Assembly: GCF_014836645.1 (NCBI RefSeq)
Contig: NZ_JACSQM010000005.1
Span: 124,001 to 188,000 of the forward strand
Length of the DNA stretch: 64,000 nucleotides
Source of the DNA: Fictibacillus norfolkensis
GTDB lineage: Bacteria > Bacillota > Bacilli > Bacillales > Fictibacillaceae
Direction of reading: 5' to 3'
Both the position numbers and the translations under genes were made by a program. The notes under the pieces were generated by a model, which ran no database searches, was not told where the DNA came from, and worked only from the letters and a program-made list of their open reading frames with translations. Shown in pieces: positions 17,674 to 27,293 of this stretch; the first letter of the stretch is position 1; each line of letters opens with the position of its first letter.

Positions 17674-20100
17674 ATGGGAAAATGGAGTAAAAAGCTCGGC
17701 ACTTCTTTAATGCTGACGGGGATTTCTATGAGTCTACTGGCACCATCCGCTTTTTCTACCAATAAAGCTCCGGTAGAAAAATCCTATTCAAAAACATCAG
17801 CTATCTTAGAATCTGCACCTATTGATATGCATTTAGTAGATCAAGACCGTTTGGCAAAAGCACTTAAGGACCAGGGGATCATTGCCAAAAATGCTTCTAA
17901 AACGGAAACTGAAAAGGCTGTAAAAAAGTATATTGAACTCAAAAGCAAAAAAGGATCAGCTGCAACAACAGAAACAAAAGATAAGCATGCAAAAGACATC
18001 TCCAAACAATCTAAAGAATTCTTGAGCAAACAAAAAGAAAAACTATCTAAGAAGTTAAATAACTCGCAAACCCTAACGACTGGTAGCGGATTTATGAATG
18101 TAGATCCTGCAAAACCAGCAAAGTATAAAGGCGGCGTGCGCGAAGATAAGGTACTCGTCCTTTTAGCAGAGTTCTCGGATTTCAAACACAACAGCATTGA
18201 ACAAGAAGAAGGCTATATGTACTCCGATGACTTCAGTCGCGAACACTACGAAAAAATGTTGTTCGGTGATGAAGACTTCGAGCTGTTCGATGGATCAACG
18301 GTAAAAACGTTCAAGCAATATTATGAAGAACAATCTGGGGGCAGCTACACGGTTGATGGCCATGTAACGAACTGGGTTACCGTACCAGGAACGGCAAAAG
18401 AGTATGGTGATGACGCGGCATCCGGACATGATAACCTAAATCCAAAAGGTCCTCGTGATTTTGTAAAAGATGCTCTGAATGCTGCAGTTGCAGACGGAGT
18501 AAACTTAGCAGACTTCGATGAACTGGATATTTATGATCTAGATGGCGACGGAAACATGAACGAGCCTGACGGATTGGTTGACCACTTGATGGTAATCCAT
18601 GCAGGTGTTGGTCAGGAAGCTGGCGGCGGAGCATTAGGCGCTGACGCAATCTGGTCTCACCGCTGGGTATTAAACGGTGTGTTTGCAGTTCCTGGTACAC
18701 AAACGGATGTACCTTACTGGGGCGGAAAAATGGCTGCTTACGATTACACAATCGAGCCTGAAGATGGTGCAGTCGGCGTTTTCGCACATGAATTCGGACA
18801 TGATTTAGGTCTTCCAGATGAGTATGACACACAGTACTCAGGTGACGGTGAACCAGTTGCATCTTGGTCGATCATGAGTGGCGGAAGCTGGAATGGAAAA
18901 ATCGCAGGAACAGAACCAACGAGCTTCTCTCCTCAAAACAAGGAATACTTCCAAAAAGTGATGGGTGGAAACTGGGCAAAGATTACTGAAGTCGATTTGA
19001 AGGATATTACGGCAGCAGGCAAATTGGTTAAAGTGGATCAATCCGTCACGAAATCTAAAAATCCAGGTATCGTGAAGGTAAATCTTCCACAAAAAGAAGT
19101 ACCAAGCAAGATTCAGCCGGAATTTGGTGAAAAGTACTACTACAGTACGAAAGGGGATAACCTTCATACTAGTATGGAATCTCCTCTATTTGATCTTACC
19201 GGTAAGACCTCAGCAACGTTCAACTTTAAAGCAAACTATGAAATTGAAAATGCTGGAGAGTACGATAAGTTATCTGTTTACGTTCAAGATGAAAGTGGAA
19301 AAACACTTAAGGAAATTGAAAGACTTGGATGGACTGCTTCAAATGCAGAAAAACCAAAGTACACAACTGAAGGCAAATGGGTTGATAAATCTTATGACCT
19401 AACTGAATTTGCAGGACAAAAAGTTAAATTAGTATTCGATTATTCAACAGATGGCGCACTTGCACCAGAAGGCTTTGCTCTTGATAATGCTGAGTTGACA
19501 GCTGATGGTACAGTTGTATTCTCTGATAATGCAGAAGGCACACCACAATTCAAACTAAATAATTTCATCGTTTCAAATGGTATTTCATTCGCAAACCACT
19601 ATTACTATATTGAGTGGAGAAATACTCAAGGATCTGACATAGCCCTTCAATCAAGCCGTGGAGTTAAATACAACACAGGAATGGTTGTATGGTATGGCGA
19701 TGACAGCTTCTCAGACAACTGGACAGGTATCCACCCTGGTGAAGGATTTATCGGAGTCGTTGACTCTCACCCTAAAGCAATCGTAGGGATGAAGGATGGA
19801 AAGCCAACGGTTGAAGATTCTACTCGTTATCAAATTGCGGATGCAGCATTCTCTTTTGATAAAACACCAGCTTGGTACCTCAACTCACCAAGCCGCGGAA
19901 TCTTTGATTACAAATCTCAAAATGGAGTACCTGTATTCAACGATGCTGTAACGTACATCGATAACAAAGATTATAACGGCAGTTTAACAGATGGTATCAT
20001 TAACGACGCTGGTAAGATTCTTCCTAAGTACGGTCTGAAGTTCACAATTTTAGGAGAAGCTTCTGATAACTCTGCTGGATTGATCAAGATTAGTAAGTAA
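17674..20100 (+). CDS. inhA: Immune inhibitor A, M6 metalloprotease
   Basis: An 808-residue secreted zinc protease. Seen: a signal peptide (residues ~7-29), a propeptide rich in Lys to ~150, the catalytic domain with [17 protein letters not shown] (zinc motif HExxHxxGxxDE), the met-turn-like [11 protein letters not shown], then beta domains with MAM/CUB-like strands. InhA proteins degrade host antimicrobial peptides and matrix or spore proteins. The start is ATG 17674 after GGAGGAG. The gene diverges from sipW-1, and the shared region carries SinR-type boxes. Confidence 0.95.
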   Translation: MGKWSKKLGTSLMLTGISMSLLAPSAFSTNKAPVEKSYSKTSAILESAPIDMHLVDQDRLAKALKDQGIIAKNASKTETEKAVKKYIELKSKKGSAATTETKDKHAKDISKQSKEFLSKQKEKLSKKLNNSQTLTTGSGFMNVDPAKPAKYKGGVREDKVLVLLAEFSDFKHNSIEQEEGYMYSDDFSREHYEKMLFGDEDFELFDGSTVKTFKQYYEEQSGGSYTVDGHVTNWVTVPGTAKEYGDDAASGHDNLNPKGPRDFVKDALNAAVADGVNLADFDELDIYDLDGDGNMNEPDGLVDHLMVIHAGVGQEAGGGALGADAIWSHRWVLNGVFAVPGTQTDVPYWGGKMAAYDYTIEPEDGAVGVFAHEFGHDLGLPDEYDTQYSGDGEPVASWSIMSGGSWNGKIAGTEPTSFSPQNKEYFQKVMGGNWAKITEVDLKDITAAGKLVKVDQSVTKSKNPGIVKVNLPQKEVPSKIQPEFGEKYYYSTKGDNLHTSMESPLFDLTGKTSATFNFKANYEIENAGEYDKLSVYVQDESGKTLKEIERLGWTASNAEKPKYTTEGKWVDKSYDLTEFAGQKVKLVFDYSTDGALAPEGFALDNAELTADGTVVFSDNAEGTPQFKLNNFIVSNGISFANHYYYIEWRNTQGSDIALQSSRGVKYNTGMVVWYGDDSFSDNWTGIHPGEGFIGVVDSHPKAIVGMKDGKPTVEDSTRYQIADAAFSFDKTPAWYLNSPSRGIFDYKSQNGVPVFNDAVTYIDNKDYNGSLTDGIINDAGKILPKYGLKFTILGEASDNSAGLIKISK

Positions 20101-20110
20101 TTGAAGTGAG

Positions 20111-20145
20111 AAAGACCTTCGTTCACTCGAACGGAGGTCTTTTTG
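20111..20145 (+). terminator. Terminator of inhA
   Basis: AAAGACCTTCGTTC and GAACGGAGGTCTTT pair around a 4-base loop and are followed by T. Confidence 0.92.
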
Positions 20146-20217
20146 TGTGGAGAGATTATGAGAATGATAGAGTGGTAATTTGCTGATGTGTAGGAGTACA
20201 GTTGATTGCACAAAAAT

Positions 20218-20276
20218 AAACTAGCTGTTGAGACGGCTGCTTCCTTTCTGCAGTACAACGTCTAACAGCTAGCTAA
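20218..20276 (-). terminator. Long hairpin ending the second TasA operon
   Basis: Minus-strand TAGCTGTTAGACG pairs with CGTCTCAACAGCTA (one bulge), with an inner CTGC/GCAG stem, followed by TTTATTTTTG. Confidence 0.8.
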
Positions 20277-20334
20277 TGATCGTGAATACTCTTATCATGT
20301 CCTATCGTTAATCTTGGTAATGTTCGCTTCATCC

Positions 20335-21045
20335 CTACACTCTCTTAAAAGGATTCGGAAGGATTGATTTTTTTATAAGCAATAAGGCAAGACCAGCCAT
20401 GGAGATGAACAGCCCTGACAGGATAATAAAGATTGGATTGTCTTCTCCTGTTTGCGGAAGTGAGCCTGTGTCTTTTGCAGGCGGGTTATTGCTGTCATTG
20501 CTAGGTGGAGTGTTTCCGCTGTTTTCATCTTCATCAGGATTATCCGTATCTGGCGGTGGCGGTTCGCCCTTTCCTTCTGCATAGAGAACGAATTCAACCT
20601 CCGTGTTTAATCCTTGAAACTCATTGCCAGATATGTACGGAAATTCAACAGTTAAGGTGAGCGTCTCTTCTGAAAAAGCAGCTAAAGGACGTGGATCAAG
20701 TCCTTTGAAGTCTTTCAATTCCCCTTGAAAAACCAGACCTGATTGGTCTTTAATTTTCAGCTGGAATTGATTATAAAGCTTCTCGGAACCCGATTTCATC
20801 CGAGATTGAATGTTATAAAAGAAGTCCTGATTGCCATTGTTCTGGATCGTTAACTCACGAGGCGCCCAATCACCCGGTTTGAAATTTTCAATATCAAAGA
20901 GCACCTTTTCAGGCAGCGTATCTATTTTGATTTCTTGTGTGATTGAGTCTGCACCGGTGTTGCCGATCGGGATAAAAACGACAATGGTTAGTAATACTAA
21001 ACTATAAATTAGAATTAACTTAATTTTATTTGACTTAAACATCAT
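20335..21045 (-). CDS. LPXTG-anchored surface protein with TasA-like domain (copy 2)
   Basis: A 236-residue paralogue of the protein at 14.3 kb. Seen: a signal peptide, a beta domain with FDIENFKPGDWAPRELTIQN and ISGNEFQGLNTEVEFVLYA, a Pro/Asp/Asn stalk, then SLPQTGEDNP, a membrane segment and KKSILPNPFKRV. No sortase gene is adjacent. The sorting signal is almost the same as copy 1, so the class D sortase at 13.6 kb is the likely enzyme. I chose ATG 21045, spaced from GAGAGG; another ATG lies two codons earlier. It follows tasA-2 past a terminator. Confidence 0.9.
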   Translation of the reverse strand: MMFKSNKIKLILIYSLVLLTIVVFIPIGNTGADSITQEIKIDTLPEKVLFDIENFKPGDWAPRELTIQNNGNQDFFYNIQSRMKSGSEKLYNQFQLKIKDQSGLVFQGELKDFKGLDPRPLAAFSEETLTLTVEFPYISGNEFQGLNTEVEFVLYAEGKGEPPPPDTDNPDEDENSGNTPPSNDSNNPPAKDTGSLPQTGEDNPIFIILSGLFISMAGLALLLIKKSILPNPFKRV

Positions 21046-21116
21046 AGTCATTACCTCTCAACCTATAATATAGTAGGAGATAAAAAATACTTATCGGCTT
21101 TCCTCGAACAAGCAAT

Positions 21117-21146
21117 CAATTAAAAAGGTGGGAAATATCCCACCTT
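21117..21146 (-). terminator. Terminator after tasA-2, inside the operon
   Basis: AAGGTGGGA and TCCCACCTT form a perfect 9-bp stem around TATT, then TTTA on the minus strand. Its placement mirrors that after tasA-1. Confidence 0.85.
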
Positions 21147-21170
21147 CATATTTTTTAGCTTTAAGAAAAT

Positions 21171-21764
21171 TTATCTTGCAGTTCCATCACCCTGCATACC
21201 GTTGAACGTCCACTTAAGTTGTAAGCTATCGCCTTGAAAACGGTTTTGATCTTGACCATTGTCAACAAACTCATATTGTACATAAAGCTTATCACGAGTT
21301 CCTGCTGCAAGATTCCCTCCTCTTTCAGCAAAGAATTGACTCCAGAAATTACCTTCAATTACATCTGGTGACATACCTTTAAGCTGAAATAAAGTTGTTG
21401 ACCAGATTGGAGCGTCAAGCTTATCTCCATTAATCAAAAAGTTAACTCTGATATGCTTACCTAAGTCGTCATTGTTATTACCATTTGCATCGGTAATAGT
21501 ATAATCTGTCATAAGATCGATTGTTGCAATGTCTAAAGTCCCACCATTCACAAGATCAAATGATCGCAACATTGTATCACCTGGTTTAATATTAGCAACG
21601 TTGATTATAGTTGTCGGATCTACACTTAAATCCAATGTTCCAGCTGCAAATGTAGCACTTGCTTCTGCTGTATCACTAAAATACGCATAAGTCCCCCCGC
21701 CTACTAAAGACAAACCAAGTGCTGCAGAAGCTACCCCAAGACCTAATTTCTTCTTTAAACTCAT
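21171..21764 (-). CDS. TasA/CalY-family biofilm fibre subunit (copy 2)
   Basis: A 197-residue secreted protein. Seen: signal peptide KKKLGLGVASAALGLSLVGG then GTYAYFSDTAEASATFAAGT (the camelysin signature around the SipW site), LDLSVDPTTIINVANIKPGD, and the C-terminal RFQGDSLQLKWTFNGMQG. It is shorter than copy 1 and closer to CalY. The start is ATG 21764 after AGGGAGGA. It lies downstream of tapA-2 and sipW-2, the B. subtilis order tapA-sipW-tasA. Confidence 0.93.
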   Translation of the reverse strand: MSLKKKLGLGVASAALGLSLVGGGTYAYFSDTAEASATFAAGTLDLSVDPTTIINVANIKPGDTMLRSFDLVNGGTLDIATIDLMTDYTITDANGNNNDDLGKHIRVNFLINGDKLDAPIWSTTLFQLKGMSPDVIEGNFWSQFFAERGGNLAAGTRDKLYVQYEFVDNGQDQNRFQGDSLQLKWTFNGMQGDGTAR

Positions 21765-21856
21765 ATTAAACTTCCTCCCTTTCACCCTTTTTTGGGTATG
21801 TACAATTTTTATATTGAAGCCGTATCGATTAATATCTTTACGGCATTTCAATCTCA

Positions 21857-22426
21857 TTAGTTGGAAGTCGTAGTTGTCTTTTTTGTCACTTCTACTTCTT
21901 TAATGGCTTTCCAAATCGTAACGGCAGAGTAAAGAAGTAACAGGACACCTGGTAAGATTAATAGTAAGGCAGAGCCCATCTTAGATTGAGCAGCGTTTAA
22001 GAGATAACCGGTGTAAGGAATTGTGAAACCGTTATACTCCCCAACAACGTTCGCAGCTAACACTGGCGCTAGATCTGGCGCGTCATTATTGTCACCTTTT
22101 GTAATATATTGTGTGTTATCACCTGTACCCCTTACTTCCTGAACACGGTGAGTAATTAACTTTGTCTCAGATTCTTTGAAGGTAATAACATCGCCCTTTT
22201 GAAATCTTTTTAAGTCACCACCTGGTTTTATAGCGATAACAGACCCCGTTTGTATACCAGGTTCCATTGAGCCAGATAGAACTGTCTTTAGCTGAAAACC
22301 CATGACAGTCGGTTCTCCACCTGAAGCTTTAGATGAGATGACTACGAATGCAGTAGCTATTAATGTGAGAAACAATATAGTGGTCACAATGTTACTAACC
22401 CATCTTTTCACAAAAATCATTTTCAT
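21857..22426 (-). CDS. SipW-type signal peptidase I (copy 2)
   Basis: A 189-residue peptidase. Seen: an N-terminal membrane segment, catalytic Ser in VLSGSMEPGIQTGS, catalytic His in TKLITHRVQEV, YITKGDNNDAPD and a C-terminal membrane segment with a Lys/Thr tail. ATG overlaps the tapA-2 stop (ATGA). It probably processes TasA-2 and TapA-2. Confidence 0.93.
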   Translation of the reverse strand: MKMIFVKRWVSNIVTTILFLTLIATAFVVISSKASGGEPTVMGFQLKTVLSGSMEPGIQTGSVIAIKPGGDLKRFQKGDVITFKESETKLITHRVQEVRGTGDNTQYITKGDNNDAPDLAPVLAANVVGEYNGFTIPYTGYLLNAAQSKMGSALLLILPGVLLLLYSAVTIWKAIKEVEVTKKTTTTSN

Positions 22427-23226
22427 TTTGGATCATCCTTTTTTGTCTCATTTTGTTCAACAGGTTGAGAATTAGGATTTATTGCACCTTGTGTAGTTGT
22501 TTTTTGTGCTTCTTGTGCATTTGAACTCGATTTGGTCGTATCTATGGGTTTTATATCTTCTTTTGTTTCATTTGTTTGAGTTGGTGGTACTTCCTCCGTT
22601 GTTTCTGGTGTTAAAGGTTGAGTCGGTTCCTTTTGTTTCTGTTCAGGTGCCTTTTCAACTTCTTCTGTTTTCTTTGGAACTTCCTTAGGTTCTTCAATAA
22701 TTTTTGTATTAAAGCAATTTACTGCTATTTCATCACTCCAAAGTTCCCCTTTTCCTGGGTGTCCTGGTCTCTGAAAAGCTTTAAGCTTATAAATTCCGTT
22801 TTTAGTAGGTGTTAAAGATAACACTAAGCTTTCACCACTTTTGAGAGCTTTTACTTCTCCGCTTGAAATCTTCATGCCGTCTTTCGGATTGCCTTTTTCA
22901 GCCCACCATACTTCATAGTTAACTGATCGATGCATGTCCTTATCTCCACCATTTTTAATAGTCACCTTAACCGGTAAACATTGATTCTTATTAGTAAGTT
23001 GCTTAGTGTTTGGTAAAAATAATAACGAGCTCTTATCCCATTTCTCTGGCCAGGTTCCTACTTGAATAACTCCGTTTACGTTTTCCGTATCGTTAAAGTA
23101 AGCGCCTGTGTTACCTGTAAGGTACAGAGTAGAGAAAGTCAAAGAATAAAAGATGATACCCAATTTGAGACTAAATATGTACAACCAATTTCTTTTACTA
23201 AACTTGCGTAAACGCTTAACTCTAAT
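22423..23226 (-). CDS. TapA-like fibre assembly protein (copy 2), ATT start proposed
   Basis: From ATT 23226 this gives 267 residues. Seen: a basic N-terminus, membrane segment (IFSLKLGIIFYSLTFS), NTGAYFNDTENVNG, EKWDKSSLLF, two conserved Cys regions (NQCLPVKV, IAVNCFN), GIYKLKAFQRPGHPG and ELWSDEIAV as in TapA, then a Lys/Glu/Thr/Pro-rich tail. No ATG, GTG or TTG is spaced from the strong AAGGAGGGG site. ATT lies eight bases after it and gives the usual basic start. TTG at 23184 is the alternative, 14 residues shorter. First gene of the operon, behind paired SinR-type boxes. Confidence 0.82.
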   Translation of the reverse strand: MRVKRLRKFSKRNWLYIFSLKLGIIFYSLTFSTLYLTGNTGAYFNDTENVNGVIQVGTWPEKWDKSSLLFLPNTKQLTNKNQCLPVKVTIKNGGDKDMHRSVNYEVWWAEKGNPKDGMKISSGEVKALKSGESLVLSLTPTKNGIYKLKAFQRPGHPGKGELWSDEIAVNCFNTKIIEEPKEVPKKTEEVEKAPEQKQKEPTQPLTPETTEEVPPTQTNETKEDIKPIDTTKSSSNAQEAQKTTTQGAINPNSQPVEQNETKKDDPK

Positions 23227-23266
23227 TTTGCACCCCTCCTTCGTAGTAAGGATCAGGATATAATTT

Positions 23267-23442
23267 GTTCTTTTTTAAGAACATTTATATCATCATTATA
23301 GAACGTTTTTACTAGTTTAAAAAACGTTATAAAGGTTCATTCTGTTCTTTTTAGAGTACATTTGAACTACATTTCGGTGTTTATCTTTCTTTTTCATTGA
23401 ATTTCAGTTTTTTTCTGGAATTACACGTTCTATCTAAAGAAC
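23267..23442 (-). promoter_or_regulatory. SinR-type operator cluster upstream of tapA-2
   Basis: Two 16-bp palindromes of form GTTCT-N6-AGAAC: GTTCTTTTTTAAGAAC at 23267-23282 and GTTCTATCTAAAGAAC at 23427-23442. Single boxes lie between them: ATAGAAC at 23298-23304 and GTTCTTT at 23344-23350. The operator core matches SinR of B. subtilis. The rest of 23227-23655 shows no gene. Confidence 0.75.
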
Positions 23443-23655
23443 AAAATTAATAAAAATCGCTGTCAATTCGGTTATGTTTTTAAGCGTGGATAAGGGGGAA
23501 GGAATGTATAGGTTCTGCGATACAAATAAATCGGCACAATAATCATGAATGTTAATGAAAAAAATCAGGTTTTTACTCAATAATTTCTTTACAGTAAATA
23601 TTTTCCATAATATGATATAGGTAATTTGTATGAAGAGAAAAAAGGAGTGCGGTCC

Positions 23656-23862
23656 ATGTATATCATTCCAACTGGCAGTTCCATCAATAATGATTTTGAT
23701 TTTAATAATCACCGTTATTTGATGGTGAAGGTAGATGTTGTTTGTATGAAGAAAAAAGTGACCGTTGACTCTGGTTATATTGATGATTTCAATGAAAAAC
23801 TAATAGTGGTGAACGGAAAGGCATTTATTCGAGATCGGTATTTGTTTGTTTCAAAACCTTAG
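23656..23862 (+). CDS. Small protein, hypothetical
   Basis: A 68-residue protein starting at ATG 23656 after AAAGGAG. It is beta-rich and charged (YLMVKVDVVCMKKKVTVDSG, then KLIVVNGKAFIRDRYLF), with a single Cys. It has no signal peptide and no recognised family. It is divergent from the tapA-2 operon. Confidence 0.5.
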   Translation: MYIIPTGSSINNDFDFNNHRYLMVKVDVVCMKKKVTVDSGYIDDFNEKLIVVNGKAFIRDRYLFVSKP

Positions 23863-23971
23863 TTGATATGGATATGGGATAAATTTATAGTGAGGAAGAA
23901 AAAGACATAGGTATGGTATATGTCTTTTTCCAAATTATGAAGTCGATAAGATTAACTGCAATAACGCATAA

Positions 23972-24002
23972 AAAAACCTCGTAATTTAACAACGAGGTTT
24001 TT
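23972..24002. terminator. Bidirectional terminator
   Basis: AAAAACCTCG and CGAGGTTTTT pair around an 11-base loop. It serves the small plus-strand gene and the minus-strand membrane gene at 24060. Confidence 0.9.
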
Positions 24003-24059
24003 GGCGTATTGCCCATCAAAAAGACACTTTACGTTTTAATTTTTTTTCAATATACAGTA

Positions 24060-24491
24060 TTAACGTGCAGTTCGTCTAAATTTAAATACAAACCCAATTA
24101 TAAACGAAACAATCGTCATGATAAACAGTGCAGTTGTAATAGTTGTTACGCCAGTATTCATGTTAAGCGTATGGTAAACTTGTACGCAAATGCCAAATGG
24201 AATAGCGAATAATAAGAACAACATACCGAAGACTGCGTTCTTCGTATTGTACAATTCTGTTTTATGCGCAAAATCTAACACTTTTAAGCTAAGAATCCAA
24301 AAAGCACTCGTAATTGACCAGAATAGAAGTATGGAAGAAATAAATGAAGTTGAAGTCAGTCCCATTATTCGTTCAAAGAACAAATTAATGTTCCCCCATA
24401 CCATCACCGTTTGATAGAGACCTAGTGCAAAAAGCGCTGCTAAGAAAGTAAATGCAAACCCAAACCCAGATGTAATATGTTTCATCCCCAA
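24060..24491 (-). CDS. Four-helix membrane protein, hypothetical
   Basis: A 143-residue integral membrane protein with hydrophobic segments at about 10-30, 48-72, 86-106 and 113-135 and a basic C-terminus (FKFRRTAR). TTG 24491 is eight bases after AAGGAGAG. An ATG two codons later is less well placed. It lies downstream of the SinR-like gene in the same direction, about 140 bases away. The family is not recognised. Confidence 0.6.
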   Translation of the reverse strand: MGMKHITSGFGFAFTFLAALFALGLYQTVMVWGNINLFFERIMGLTSTSFISSILLFWSITSAFWILSLKVLDFAHKTELYNTKNAVFGMLFLLFAIPFGICVQVYHTLNMNTGVTTITTALFIMTIVSFIIGFVFKFRRTAR

Positions 24492-24628
24492 ATATACTCT
24501 CCTTCCCTAATTCCGATAAAACGAAACCTAATTTTCAAATTATTTTACTATATTTTTTAGAAAATTGGAACCCTTTAATGCGCTTTTTATAATAATAATT
24601 GGAATAGTAAGGGAAAGAAGTGATGAAA

Positions 24629-24961
24629 TTAGTTCATTTGTTTTCTTTTCCACATTGTAAACTCAATGTAATCAATCAATTCTTCTAATTGATAATCGTC
24701 CATTTGAGCTAACGCTTTTTTAAAATTCATAAGGTCATTTTGAACCTCACTATTTCCAACGCTATCTGCCTCAAATAATAATCTTTCTTGTTCGACATCC
24801 AGCGCTCTTGCAATTTTATTAATGTATTCAAATGTCGGATTGTTTTGTAGATTTCGTTCTATATTACTCAGATATGATTTTGCGATTCCAGCCTTTTCCG
24901 CAAGCTCAGTTAAGGTTAGCCCCTTTTCAACTCGTAGACTTCGTATTTTAGCCCCAATCAT
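24629..24961 (-). CDS. SinR-like regulator, paralogue 2
   Basis: A 110-residue XRE protein. The helix-turn-helix is very close to SinR (LTELAEKAGIAKSYLSNIER). The C-terminal part differs (LMNFKKALAQMDDYQLEELI then EFTMWKRK) and lacks the DPEW-type SinI-binding segment of SinR. It could bind the same GTTCT operators yet escape SinI, which is inference. The start is ATG 24961 after GGAGGGG. It is 47 bases downstream of the deacetylase gene, so probably on the polysaccharide transcript. Confidence 0.85.
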   Translation of the reverse strand: MIGAKIRSLRVEKGLTLTELAEKAGIAKSYLSNIERNLQNNPTFEYINKIARALDVEQERLLFEADSVGNSEVQNDLMNFKKALAQMDDYQLEELIDYIEFTMWKRKQMN

Positions 24962-25008
24962 GTATAACCCCTCCAATCTACTAAATTGTCTTCGCTAAAA
25001 ATCTTTCG

Positions 25009-25950
25009 TTATTTAACGAGCTGCTTAAATTCTTTCAATGAAGTATTATATAAAATCTGAAACCGTGGAATTTCATATATATGATCTTTGGGACTGGCTG
25101 CTCTATCTTCTGTTGTAAACGCCATTTTAAATCCCGCTTGCTTAATTATCTTAATACTTTCCGGAGAATACTCTCCGTACGGATAGGCAAAGCCTAGACG
25201 CTCTCCTCCTAATTGGAAGATGCTTGTATGAATATCGTTAACTACATCATCTTTAGACTTTGACAATAAGTAAGAAGTTTTCACTCCATTCTTTTTCTCT
25301 CTTTTATGAAAGCTGTACGTATGACTTTGATACTCAAATACATCGCATCCTTTTCTTAATTCTTTTGCTCCGAAATATTGCACATGTTCAGGTGTATACG
25401 GATGTACTTTATTAGATATTGCACCTGTAATGATAAAGTTCACAGCTTTGAAGTCGTATTTTTTTAGGATAGGATAAGCTTCTATAAAGTTATCTTTGTA
25501 TCCATCATCGAACGTGATGACAACACTTTTCTCCGGTAGTGATATATCCCTTGTTAAAAAGCCATGCAATTCATTAAGTGATAAGGTGATGTATCCCTCA
25601 TCTTTCAAATATGTCATCTGTTTTTTGAAATCTGCTTTTGTAACGATCATAGGATTTACTTTTCCGTTAATATAATGTTTTTTAACTATATCTTTTTCAT
25701 CGACAATTCGATGGTACGTTAAAATCGGGATATCTTTTGCCGCTTTTTGGACAGCAAATGTTCTAACAATCCTTTTCGATCCATCTTCACAGCTTTCTAA
25801 AGCAATTCGCTGATTGCTGGGCAGTAGACCTTCATGTTCTTTAGCGAGAATCTCGTACTCATTGATTACAAATCCAAGCCCCCAACCTAGACCACTCAAA
25901 AGGATAAGAAAACCAGAGGCAACGGAAATTTTAGAAATGAGTTCCTTCAT
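25009..25950 (-). CDS. Polysaccharide deacetylase (IcaB/PgaB-like)
   Basis: A 313-residue extracytoplasmic NodB-fold enzyme. Seen: an N-terminal membrane anchor (residues ~8-30), ILTYHRIV, catalytic SVVITFDDGYKDNF (metal Asp in FDDGY), YQSHTYSFH as the metal His motif, and AYPYGEYS near the end. These enzymes remove N-acetyl groups from surface poly-GlcNAc. ATG overlaps the stop of the glycosyltransferase gene by four bases. In PNAG loci deacetylation keeps the polymer on the cell. Confidence 0.9.
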   Translation of the reverse strand: MKELISKISVASGFLILLSGLGWGLGFVINEYEILAKEHEGLLPSNQRIALESCEDGSKRIVRTFAVQKAAKDIPILTYHRIVDEKDIVKKHYINGKVNPMIVTKADFKKQMTYLKDEGYITLSLNELHGFLTRDISLPEKSVVITFDDGYKDNFIEAYPILKKYDFKAVNFIITGAISNKVHPYTPEHVQYFGAKELRKGCDVFEYQSHTYSFHKREKKNGVKTSYLLSKSKDDVVNDIHTSIFQLGGERLGFAYPYGEYSPESIKIIKQAGFKMAFTTEDRAASPKDHIYEIPRFQILYNTSLKEFKQLVK

Positions 25951-27293
25951 GCTCTCTTCACCCCTTTCCAAGAGATGTTCCCAGATCGCTCTAACTTGTC
26001 CCATGATTGAGATTTATAAAAATAAGAAATCGTACCATACACAACAAAAGAAAGATTAATCATGCGGTAAACAAAGATTTCAAAAGGAAGGAATAGGATT
26101 ATCCTTGCAAGATCTACTTTAGAAAACTTGATTCCATGAAGATGCGTGACATAAATCGTTGTTAAGCTCTGATACATGAAAAGCATAACTGCTCCTAGTC
26201 CAAGAAGAAGCAATAATAAAACGTTGCTCTGGTTATAGAGTATTAAGAATGGAGTAATAACGAATGGAAAAGCGTTTAAAGTTCCAATAATAAATTGGTC
26301 AACTAAGAAAAAGAGAGAGAATCGGATTGAAAATTTATGAAAATAACACTTTCGGTAATGAACGAGACAATCTATAAATGCTTTCTGCCATCTAACTCGT
26401 TGTTTAAACATGTCTTTTAATGTGCTTGGACACTCTGTGTAACAAATGGCAGTTGGTACAAACGCTACTTTTTGCTTACTTTTTGTTTCTTTTATATATT
26501 TGTGCAGCTTTAGCGTGATGTCCATATCCTCACCAATAGTTTTTCTAAAGCCGTTTATACTAAAAAGTGTCTCCCTTCTAAATGCACCGAATGCCCCCGC
26601 GATAACAGTAATCGCACCGATGGAAGCTTGAGCTCTTTTATGCAGATAGAAGGCTGTTAAATATTGAAGAAATTGAAACTTTATAATTCCCTTCACTTTA
26701 AATGTTGGTTTTAAATTCTGGATATCTCCCGTAAATGCCTGTGCGATGAGTACATTACCACCACATGCAATTACGTCTTTTTCTTGAAATTTCATATTTA
26801 TTTCATGTAGTGCGTGCTTTTGTAAATAACTATCTGCATCTAACGTGACAACAATTTCATTTTGGCTAAATCCAATACCAGCGTTAAGAGCATCTGCTTT
26901 ACCGCCATTTACTTTATCGATTACATATATATTTGGAAATTTTAATGACTGATACGTATTCTTTATATATTGATACTTCAACTCTTTGTCTATTTTCCTA
27001 TCACATACCTTGAAAGCTAATAGCTTATTCAGATAGTGCAGCGTGTTATCTGTTGACCCGTCATTAACAATGATCAACTCAGCGTCTTTGTACTTTGAAT
27101 AAAGAAAACCTACCAAACAATGCCGGATCACCTTTTCCTCATTATAGGCAGGGACAATAACAGAAAATGTATAGTTCTTGGTAACTTCATTTAGCTTCTT
27201 TTTCTCATTTTTGAATAGTGGAATGAATATATAAAGAGATTGAAAGATAACAAAAGCCATGAAGATTCCTAAAGCAAAATATGTAAACAGCAT
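25947..27293 (-). CDS. Processive family 2 glycosyltransferase (IcaA/PgaC-like)
   Basis: A 448-residue membrane synthase. Seen: an N-terminal membrane segment, VIVPAYNEE, VNDGSTDNT, VTLDADSY, GEDMDITLKLH, the product-binding QRVRWQKAF and C-terminal membrane helices. This layout is shared by IcaA/PgaC poly-GlcNAc synthases and hyaluronan or cellulose-type synthases. The polymer is not certain. The adjacent deacetylase favours a GlcNAc polymer, while the GH16 gene would fit a beta-glucan. ATG shares one base with the GH16 stop (TAATG). Confidence 0.9.
   Translation of the reverse strand: MLFTYFALGIFMAFVIFQSLYIFIPLFKNEKKKLNEVTKNYTFSVIVPAYNEEKVIRHCLVGFLYSKYKDAELIIVNDGSTDNTLHYLNKLLAFKVCDRKIDKELKYQYIKNTYQSLKFPNIYVIDKVNGGKADALNAGIGFSQNEIVVTLDADSYLQKHALHEINMKFQEKDVIACGGNVLIAQAFTGDIQNLKPTFKVKGIIKFQFLQYLTAFYLHKRAQASIGAITVIAGAFGAFRRETLFSINGFRKTIGEDMDITLKLHKYIKETKSKQKVAFVPTAICYTECPSTLKDMFKQRVRWQKAFIDCLVHYRKCYFHKFSIRFSLFFLVDQFIIGTLNAFPFVITPFLILYNQSNVLLLLLLGLGAVMLFMYQSLTTIYVTHLHGIKFSKVDLARIILFLPFEIFVYRMINLSFVVYGTISYFYKSQSWDKLERSGNISWKGVKRA

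Noticed and set aside
18377..18862. Long antisense frame inside inhA
   Set aside because: It is a shadow of the M6 protease coding frame, with His/Leu/Arg-rich low-complexity translation and no ribosome site.
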